Below are positions 6,483-11,356 of a DNA stretch of 11,356 nucleotides, one piece after another; within the stretch, counting starts at the first letter, position 1; each line of letters opens with the position of its first letter. This DNA comes from DUNY01 sp964520055 (GTDB lineage: Bacteria; Bacillota; Thermosediminibacteria; Thermosediminibacterales; Tepidanaerobacteraceae), in assembly GCA_964520055.1 (NCBI GenBank), contig CAZFME010000070.1, positions 1 through 11,356 of the forward strand. The letters run 5' to 3'. The translations under genes were made by a program, and so were the position numbers. The notes under the pieces are model-generated. The model ran no database searches. It saw only the letters and a list, made by a program, of their open reading frames with translations, and was not told the DNA's origin.

Positions 6483-7754
6483 TCACTCCGAAAGGTTCTG
6501 TATGATTACTTCCATTCCTGCAGTTTCAACAACCCACACAGGTTTTAGCTCTTCATCTTGAATCACGTAACCGGGATATACGTCATTTATAACCTTGATA
6601 TTTTTAGTGGATACAGCGGTATTTAAGGCTTCTACAGGAGTCATGAGGTCTCGGATTCCCTCCTGTCTTGTTAATAAAGGCACATTTCTATAATAGTTTT
6701 TTACCTGACCCCCCTCTACAGCTATACTCATATAATCATTGAAATTTATTACCTTAAAGCCGTTAACTCTGATTTTAAATCTAAAAAAATACGTTGGACA
6801 TGATGACCCACTTTGAACTTCATATGAGGCCAGGTAAGCACCTTCAGGCCATCCGCCATGTGTGGCTACAAAATCTATAGCTGTTTTAAAGGCTTCATAT
6901 AAACTTTGAGTTTTGCGCTGTTCCCGGGAGACTGGAAGGTTATACTCAATGGCTCCATCATCGTAAACCCTAAGCCCTTGTTGACCATCAGTATATATTA
7001 CAGTGCCGTCCTTTTCTTCAATTCTTCGGGTTACAGAAAAGTCCGCAAAGAATTTGGGCGCCAAGTGTTCCTCAGAAATCGGCTCTCTTTTTAATGAATA
7101 CACCGGCAGTTCATAGGCCAGCAATGAAACATAAACATCTCCAATGACCTTGAGGTTAACATCTGCAGTTAAGCTTGCAAACAGTGGCGGATTGGAGTCG
7201 TTTATTTCTTTGATAAGGCTGCTTAGCTCCTCAGTATTACTAGATTTACCTATTTTGTAAAAGCATCCGTCACTATCCACCAAATATACTAAAAGTTCAC
7301 CGTCATCAATAAGCGAAAAGGATTTGATAAGCTTACCATCTAAATGTGAAGTATCCCCGGAACTGATGTTAAAAAGCTGTTTCACAAAATGCGCCGGTAG
7401 AGGTGCAGGAAAAAAAATCTCCAGGCCTTTTTTATGTGTAAAATACTCTCGATTTATATTATCCATGGGCTCCGGGCTTGTGGTCCAGTATGAGGCCAAA
7501 AGCTTTTTGGAAAGATTCCAGGTTTTATCATATAGGGACGATGAAGTTTTTAGCATGGTGTTAAAAGAATTGCCTAGGTAGACCAGGATTTTCTCGGGAC
7601 TTACCACCAGGGTCGGATCCACCTTTTTTTCATCCTGTATCATTCTTGCGATGGAAAGATGCCCGGGAACCCGGGACCAGATGGTAAAAGAAAGAAAAAG
7701 GCTGATGACCACCAGCAGGATAAGAGTCCATCCAAGGATAGAATCCCTTGTCAA
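6483..7754 (-). CDS. yycH: YycH, membrane-anchored modulator of the WalK sensor kinase
   Basis: Partner of YycI in controlling WalK at the cell membrane. It has 423 residues with this start. A transmembrane helix (about residues 6-26, ILGWTLILLVVISLFLSF) is followed by a large extracytoplasmic part of mixed alpha/beta character. The final stretch resembles the YycI C-terminus, including the GGWPEGAYL and PVWVVET segments, in keeping with the related folds of the two proteins. I chose the TTG at 7752-7754, because GGCGGTG is placed six bases before it. The GTG at 7761-7763 lies inside that same GGCGGTG and has only two bases between AAAAGG and itself. It starts 15 bases after the small Ig-like gene and its stop overlaps the yycI ribosome binding site. 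Divergent sequence is normal for this family, so the call rests partly on position next to walK and yycI. Confidence 0.85.
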   Translation of the reverse strand: MTRDSILGWTLILLVVISLFLSFTIWSRVPGHLSIARMIQDEKKVDPTLVVSPEKILVYLGNSFNTMLKTSSSLYDKTWNLSKKLLASYWTTSPEPMDNINREYFTHKKGLEIFFPAPLPAHFVKQLFNISSGDTSHLDGKLIKSFSLIDDGELLVYLVDSDGCFYKIGKSSNTEELSSLIKEINDSNPPLFASLTADVNLKVIGDVYVSLLAYELPVYSLKREPISEEHLAPKFFADFSVTRRIEEKDGTVIYTDGQQGLRVYDDGAIEYNLPVSREQRKTQSLYEAFKTAIDFVATHGGWPEGAYLASYEVQSGSSCPTYFFRFKIRVNGFKVINFNDYMSIAVEGGQVKNYYRNVPLLTRQEGIRDLMTPVEALNTAVSTKNIKVINDVYPGYVIQDEELKPVWVVETAGMEVIIQNLSE

Positions 7755-7769
7755 TGGCAGCACCGCCTT

Positions 7770-8183
7770 TTATTTTAGAATTAGAAATGATTTAAGAGTC
7801 TGTATTAGGGAAGTAAGTTCCGGCAATTTGGAGTCATCTTCAAGTTGATATACTCTGCGTGTAACTGTTTCCGGATCTCCTGAGGGAAACGAGGCCTTGA
7901 CGGTGATAATGTTTTCTTTTGCAGAAATAGGTACATGTGTCATGAAAATTCCAGCTGCTCCAACCGAAAATTCTTTTCCCTCTTTACGCCCGTTTACCAG
8001 TACAACAACACTGGACTTCGGTACGGTTTCACCGGAAATCAAGACTTTATCCGATGCCGTCATGAAATTATCCTTGGGTTCGTTTAATTTAATAAAATTC
8101 TCGGTTTCATTTGCTTTAGCCGTGGGAGAAAAAAGCATCAAAAGAGCTAAGGCTATTATTAAGACTGTCACAATTCTTCTCAT
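7770..8183 (-). CDS. Small secreted protein with an Ig-like / glucodextranase-B-like fold, in the walRK operon
   Basis: I do not recognise a named family with certainty. The 137-residue product has a clear signal peptide (MRRIVTVLIIALALLMLF, then SPTAKA with cleavage expected near residue 24) and one domain of about 90 residues. That domain has the rhythm of a bacterial Ig-like or glucodextranase B domain: LNEPKDNFMTASDKVLISGETVPKSS is followed by VVVLVNG, AAGIFMTHVPI and ENIITVKAS (listed as separate segments). It lacks a lipobox, sortase signal and C-terminal transmembrane helix, so it is probably released or wall-associated. The ATG follows AAGGGAGATTATC. It sits between walK and yycH, and a WalR-box array lies in its upstream gap. 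A role in sensing or binding wall material near WalK/YycHI is an inference from position only. Confidence 0.8.
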   Translation of the reverse strand: MRRIVTVLIIALALLMLFSPTAKANETENFIKLNEPKDNFMTASDKVLISGETVPKSSVVVLVNGRKEGKEFSVGAAGIFMTHVPISAKENIITVKASFPSGDPETVTRRVYQLEDDSKLPELTSLIQTLKSFLILK

Positions 8184-8237
8184 GATAATCTCCCTTTCTG
8201 GTATAAAAAAACATAAATACCGGTTCTTTTCCCCTAT

Positions 8238-8243
8238 ATCTTA
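8238..8243 (-). promoter_or_regulatory. Candidate -10 box of an internal promoter downstream of the WalR-box array
   Basis: TAAGAT on the minus strand, 21 bases downstream of the last half-site of the array. No good -35 is present at the right distance, as expected for a promoter that relies on an activator. It would give a leader of about 45 bases before the start of the small secreted protein. The box is a weak match, so the exact position is uncertain. Confidence 0.4.
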
Positions 8244-8264
8244 CCTTAAGTTTAAATGACTAAT

Positions 8265-8303
8265 ATTACAGATTTATTACAAGCCGATTAAGAGTAAATT
8301 ACA
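8265..8303 (-). promoter_or_regulatory. Array of four WalR-box half-sites with exact 11-base spacing
   Basis: On the minus strand the half-sites are TGTAAT (8298-8303), CTTAAT (8287-8292, degenerate), TGTAAT (8276-8281) and TGTAAT (8265-8270), each separated by exactly five bases. The last pair, TGTAAT-N5-TGTAAT, is a perfect match to the published WalR (YycF) consensus TGTWAH-N5-TGTWAH. The array lies in the gap between walK and the small secreted protein gene, upstream of a possible -10 at 8238-8243, an activating position. Other OmpR-type regulators such as PhoP also bind 11-base direct repeats with different half-sites. Location inside the walRK operon favours WalR and autoregulation of the distal genes. 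Confidence 0.75.
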
Positions 8304-8319
8304 TTTTGCTCAATCGACC

Positions 8320-10083
8320 TTAGCCAGTTGGGGGTGATATGGCTGGAATCCGCAGGGTAACACAAGTTCCCTGCCCCGGTTCACTGTCAATGTCAATCTC
8401 GCCTTCATGGGCCTGTATTATTTCATGAGCGATGGAAAGACCTAAACCGGTCCCACCCATTTCCCTGGATCTGGTTTTATCTACCCTGTAAAACCTTTCA
8501 AAGATGCGAGGCAGGTCTTCTTTTGGTATACCAATACCGGTATCTCTAAAGGTTATTTTTGCTTTTTTATCTACATACTTTAAATCTATAAATATTTTTC
8601 CACCCTCCGGGGTGTATTTATAGGCATTACTCAAGATATTCTGGAAAACCTGCTCAATTTTGTCTTTATCGACAAAGATTTCCGGCGATTTTTCAGGGAT
8701 ATTGGCCTCTATGGTTTGGCCTTTTCTTTTAATATTAAAATTCATTTTATCGATAACTTCTTTAAGTATAATTCCGGGATCCATCGGTTTTATATCCCAC
8801 CGAGTTTCCCTGTTATCAAGGCGCGAAAGTTCCAGCAGATTATTTACCAAACGAGTCATGCGATCGGCTTCGTTATTTATTACATTCATAAATTGACCGG
8901 ATAGTTCCTTTTCTTCCAGAGCACCATCAAGGAGTGTTTCAGCATAGCTCTTAATGGTGGTTAGCGGTGTTCTAAGCTCGTGAGAAACATTGGCCACAAA
9001 TTCCTTTCGCATAGCCTCAAGGCGATGCTGCTTGGTTATGTCCTGAAATACCAGAATATGCCCCACTATTCGATTATCCCGTTTTAAAGGAGCATAGATG
9101 GATTTTAGTATGGCATCCTTGGTTTTGATGAGGGTTTCACTGTTATCATAATCATTGTTTAGGAGCTGCTTCATATCAATATTCAATAACCGTTTCAATT
9201 CCGATGAAAAATTCTGTCCGGTAATGTCCTCATCTAAAGACAGCATCTGCCTGGCAACGGGATTTATATGTATGACCTGACCTTCATCATTTAAAGCAAT
9301 GACACCGTCGGCCATGTTTATTAGTATTGCCTCAATTTTTTCCTTTTCGTCGGATATCTCTTCCATGGTATCTTTAAGACGGGTAGTTAGAAAATTGAAC
9401 ATATTTGTTAATTTACCTATTTCATCATTAGACCTGACCTGAATTTGTTGGTCAAAATCCCCCCGAGCCAGAGATGCAGCCCTTTTTGTGACTTCCTGAA
9501 TGGGACCTGTTATGGTCTTTGAAAGGACAAACCCTAATATTCCTGTAACTATAAGACCTAACAATGTGGCCATGAATAGTATGGTTTTGGTATTGGCAAT
9601 GGTATCATATATGCTCTTCATGGACGAAATCAAGTAGATGATACCTATCACTGTATCACCACTTTTTACCGGATACGCATAGTACATGTAAGGGATTTTA
9701 CTCTTGGAATCGATCCGGGTATCCTTTGCCGGGGTTCCGAAAGTAGCCTGAGTTATTTCTGGTGTTAGAAGTTTGATGTCTTTTTGAAATCTGGTGTCAT
9801 CGGTGGATGTGATAATACTGGCGGATTCATCAAGAATGGCAATGCCAATCTCATGGCCAAAACCCCTTATAACATCGTTAATATCTTGAGGTCTGGGAAT
9901 GGGGCTTAAATGCCTTTCTATGTAATCGGAGATAAGCTGAGCTTTTCCATCCAATGTATTTGAAAGGGTATCAATATGGTATTTCTCCAGTGACTGAACC
10001 AGGAAGACCCCAACCACTTCCATAGCCAGCAATATAAGCATGATGTATATAACCACCAGTTTCCACTGGATACTCTTGAACAT
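8320..10083 (-). CDS. walK: WalK (YycG) sensor histidine kinase
   Basis: Membrane sensor kinase that phosphorylates WalR to control cell-wall hydrolase genes. It has 587 residues, close to the usual length of about 600. Order: transmembrane helix at about 9-30, an extracytoplasmic sensor domain about 31-163, a second transmembrane helix about 166-188, HAMP about 189-241, PAS about 247-355, HisKA with phospho-acceptor His368 (FVANVSHELRTPL), and the ATPase domain. The ATPase boxes are N box Asn486 (QNILSNAYKY), G1 DTGIGI at 514-519, F box FERFYR at 528-533 and G2 GGTGLGLS at 543-550. The ATG start is preceded by AGGTGATGCCCA, which overlaps the walR stop codon, so translation is coupled (10-base gap). 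No key residue is missing. Confidence 0.97.
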   Translation of the reverse strand: MFKSIQWKLVVIYIMLILLAMEVVGVFLVQSLEKYHIDTLSNTLDGKAQLISDYIERHLSPIPRPQDINDVIRGFGHEIGIAILDESASIITSTDDTRFQKDIKLLTPEITQATFGTPAKDTRIDSKSKIPYMYYAYPVKSGDTVIGIIYLISSMKSIYDTIANTKTILFMATLLGLIVTGILGFVLSKTITGPIQEVTKRAASLARGDFDQQIQVRSNDEIGKLTNMFNFLTTRLKDTMEEISDEKEKIEAILINMADGVIALNDEGQVIHINPVARQMLSLDEDITGQNFSSELKRLLNIDMKQLLNNDYDNSETLIKTKDAILKSIYAPLKRDNRIVGHILVFQDITKQHRLEAMRKEFVANVSHELRTPLTTIKSYAETLLDGALEEKELSGQFMNVINNEADRMTRLVNNLLELSRLDNRETRWDIKPMDPGIILKEVIDKMNFNIKRKGQTIEANIPEKSPEIFVDKDKIEQVFQNILSNAYKYTPEGGKIFIDLKYVDKKAKITFRDTGIGIPKEDLPRIFERFYRVDKTRSREMGGTGLGLSIAHEIIQAHEGEIDIDSEPGQGTCVTLRIPAISPPTG

Positions 10084-10093
10084 TGGGCATCAC

Positions 10094-10783
10094 CTATTGC
10101 TTCTTGAAGTAGTAACCTACACCTCGTCTAGTAATAATATATGTTGGATTTGCCGCATCGTCCTCGACCTTCTCACGAAGGCGCCTCACCGTTACGTCAA
10201 CAGTGCGGATATCTCCATAATACTCATAACCCCAAACTTCCTCCAAAAGTTTTTCTCGGGTAAAAACCTGACCGGCTTGGGTAGCAAGGTACTTGAACAG
10301 TTCATATTCCCGAAAAGTTAATTCTAAGGGCTCCCCCTTTTTTCTTACCACATAGCTTTTTAAATCCAACTCCAGATCTCCCAACCTGATAACCTCCGCA
10401 TCATCCTCCGGGCCTGAAAGGACGACCCGCCTCAAGTTAGCTTTCACTCGAGCCATGAGCTCCCGCATACTGAAGGGTTTTGTGATATAGTCATCAGCCC
10501 CAAGTTCTAGGCCTAAAACCTTGTCCACTTCCTCTCCCCGAGCTGTCAACATGATAATCGGACTGGTGATTTTTTCCCGCAGTTTCTTACATACAGAAAA
10601 ACCGTCCTGCTTCGGAAGCATGATATCTAAGAGTATTAAGTCGGGGTTCTCTTTTAATCCAATATTTAGCGCCTCATCGCCGTCATAAGCGACCAGAACG
10701 TTATAACCCTCTTTGGAAAGGTTGTATTTTAGAATGTCTACGATGGGTTTTTCATCATCCACCACTAAAACCTTCTCGTTCAA
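10094..10783 (-). CDS. walR: WalR (YycF) OmpR-family response regulator
   Basis: DNA-binding regulator of wall metabolism, the partner of WalK. It has 229 residues: receiver domain 1-118 and winged-helix DNA-binding domain about 130-228. Acid pocket residues are at VVDDE, the phospho-acceptor is Asp53 (LILLDIMLP), followed by the MLTA Thr and the TKPF Lys. The wing ends with TRRGVGYYF. The TTG start at 10781-10783 is preferred to the ATG at 10796-10798. It gives MNEKVLVVDDEKP, which aligns residue for residue with Bacillus WalR and places the Asp at 53 as there. A very strong site, GGGGGTGAT, lies just before it, and the ATG lies at the edge of that site. The gene begins inside the end of the metallopeptidase gene (29-base overlap), so translation is probably coupled. 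Its DNA-binding site type is present after walK. Confidence 0.95.
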   Translation of the reverse strand: MNEKVLVVDDEKPIVDILKYNLSKEGYNVLVAYDGDEALNIGLKENPDLILLDIMLPKQDGFSVCKKLREKITSPIIMLTARGEEVDKVLGLELGADDYITKPFSMRELMARVKANLRRVVLSGPEDDAEVIRLGDLELDLKSYVVRKKGEPLELTFREYELFKYLATQAGQVFTREKLLEEVWGYEYYGDIRTVDVTVRRLREKVEDDAANPTYIITRRGVGYYFKKQ

Positions 10784-11356
10784 AAATATCACCCCCATTA
10801 GTTACTATATTCGTCACAAGTCGGGATTTTCCTTCTACTTCAAACTGAACAGCTTTATGAAGGAAAATCCCATTGGCCGAATCACCGTTTTTAAGGAGTT
10901 GCATTATTCTTTTAAGCTCATGGACACCATCCTTGCCAGCCAAAAGGTCGGTCATTTCCAAAGCGCCTAGGTATGCCCTGGCCACGTCAGAGAGGCTGTC
11001 AAAACTATGCATAATATCCTCATAAGCATAGGTATAATCCCTGTCGATTTCAAAATCCTCATCAAGGGTATAACCGGTTACCCGCCTTTCCTCATACTGA
11101 GCCACACCTTCAGTAAACCAGCGTGAGTAGTTGCCCCCAGTAAGAACATCAACCGCAAGATGGGTATATTCATGAACCATCGGTCCCTTCTCAAAAAATG
11201 CTCTTTCCATATCTTGGGTCCCTTTTATCCAAGCGCTCGGTGATTGCACATAAATAATACCCCGTTGGTAGACCCCCTGAGTGTTTTCGTCCTTTGGCCA
11301 GTTAAAAGCCGATTGAAGGCTCAATCTGTCGGGAAATATCACAATGGGTATTTTAT
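10755..11356 (-). CDS. Peptidase MA-family zinc metallopeptidase (5' end cut by window)
   Basis: C-terminal part of a gluzincin-type metallopeptidase, about 200 residues visible. The frame is open to the window edge, reading K-I-P-I before VIFPDR, so the start is outside; an apparent GTG start at 11340-11342 is internal. The zinc site is clear: HEYTH (HExxH, bases about 11160-11174), followed 17 residues later by the WFTEGVAQYEE segment, whose Glu is the expected third ligand, as in the peptidase MA-like families. Upstream, the IVIFPDR and GVYQRGIIYVQSP segments fit the N-terminal strands of this domain. In this family the substrate is generally unknown, and such proteins are often secreted or membrane-anchored; the missing N-terminus prevents a check here. 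It overlaps walR by 29 bases, suggesting co-expression and possibly a role in the cell envelope. Confidence 0.82.
   Translation of the reverse strand, partial: KIPIVIFPDRLSLQSAFNWPKDENTQGVYQRGIIYVQSPSAWIKGTQDMERAFFEKGPMVHEYTHLAVDVLTGGNYSRWFTEGVAQYEERRVTGYTLDEDFEIDRDYTYAYEDIMHSFDSLSDVARAYLGALEMTDLLAGKDGVHELKRIMQLLKNGDSANGIFLHKAVQFEVEGKSRLVTNIVTNGGDIFEREGFSGG
10788..10796 (-). promoter_or_regulatory. Ribosome binding site that fixes the walR start at TTG
   Basis: GGGGGTGAT on the minus strand matches GGAGGTGAT, the complement of the 16S rRNA tail, in eight of nine bases. It lies four bases before the TTG at 10781-10783. It is entirely inside the coding sequence of the upstream metallopeptidase, so ribosomes ending that gene pass over it. 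Confidence 0.75.

Noticed and set aside
5590..8259. Plus-strand open frames opposite yycI, yycH and the Ig-like gene
   Set aside because: They are antisense to well-supported genes, have no family features and no ribosome binding sites.
10796..10798. ATG start for walR
   Set aside because: It lies at the edge of the strong ribosome site and would add five residues not seen in Bacillus WalR.
1..11356. CRISPR array, tRNA or rRNA genes, transposase or phage genes
   Set aside because: No regularly spaced repeats, no cloverleaf pattern and no such coding motifs were seen on either strand.

Overview
The window looks like a chromosomal segment of a low-to-medium GC Gram-positive anaerobe of the Clostridia. 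The evidence is a complete WalR/WalK two-component locus with YycH and YycI, AGGAGG-type ribosome binding sites, frequent TTG starts, a lipobox substrate-binding protein and a ferredoxin-type DUF362 protein. A thermoanaerobacterial or Thermosediminibacter-like relative is my guess, at low confidence. Every convincing gene is on the minus strand, so transcription runs from high to low coordinates.

Right part (11356 down to about 5547): an envelope stress and cell-wall homeostasis operon. It starts with a peptidase MA-family zinc metallopeptidase, cut by the window edge, whose 3' end overlaps walR by 29 bases. Then come walR, walK, a small secreted protein with an Ig-like look, yycH and yycI, closed by a strong hairpin terminator at 5547-5574. 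In the 136-base gap after walK there are four TGTAAT-like half-sites spaced exactly 11 bases apart, just upstream of a plausible -10. This matches the WalR box (TGTWAH-N5-TGTWAH) and suggests that WalR directly controls the small protein and the WalK modulators YycH/YycI, a feedback loop.

Middle (5625 to 2951): a 366-base gap holds the terminator, a possible plus-strand structured RNA with its own T-run, and a perfect 16-base palindrome near a TATAAT box. Next is a DUF362 protein with two [4Fe-4S] ferredoxin motifs, followed 44 bases later by a membrane-anchored HtrA protease. The metallo-hydrolase WalJ/YycJ that often lies between yycI and htrA in Firmicutes is absent here; the DUF362 gene sits in that place.

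Left part (2950 to 1): a gap of about 440 bases carries a dispersed-repeat-like hairpin and a clear sigma-A-type promoter (TTGACA-17-TATCAT) with a perfect inverted repeat at the likely transcript start. These lead into a polar amino acid ABC transporter: substrate-binding lipoprotein, permease, ATPase (the last cut by the window start). The binding-protein gene is separated from the permease by about 290 bases containing hairpins and end-to-end inverted repeats.

No rRNA, tRNA, CRISPR array or transposase gene was seen.
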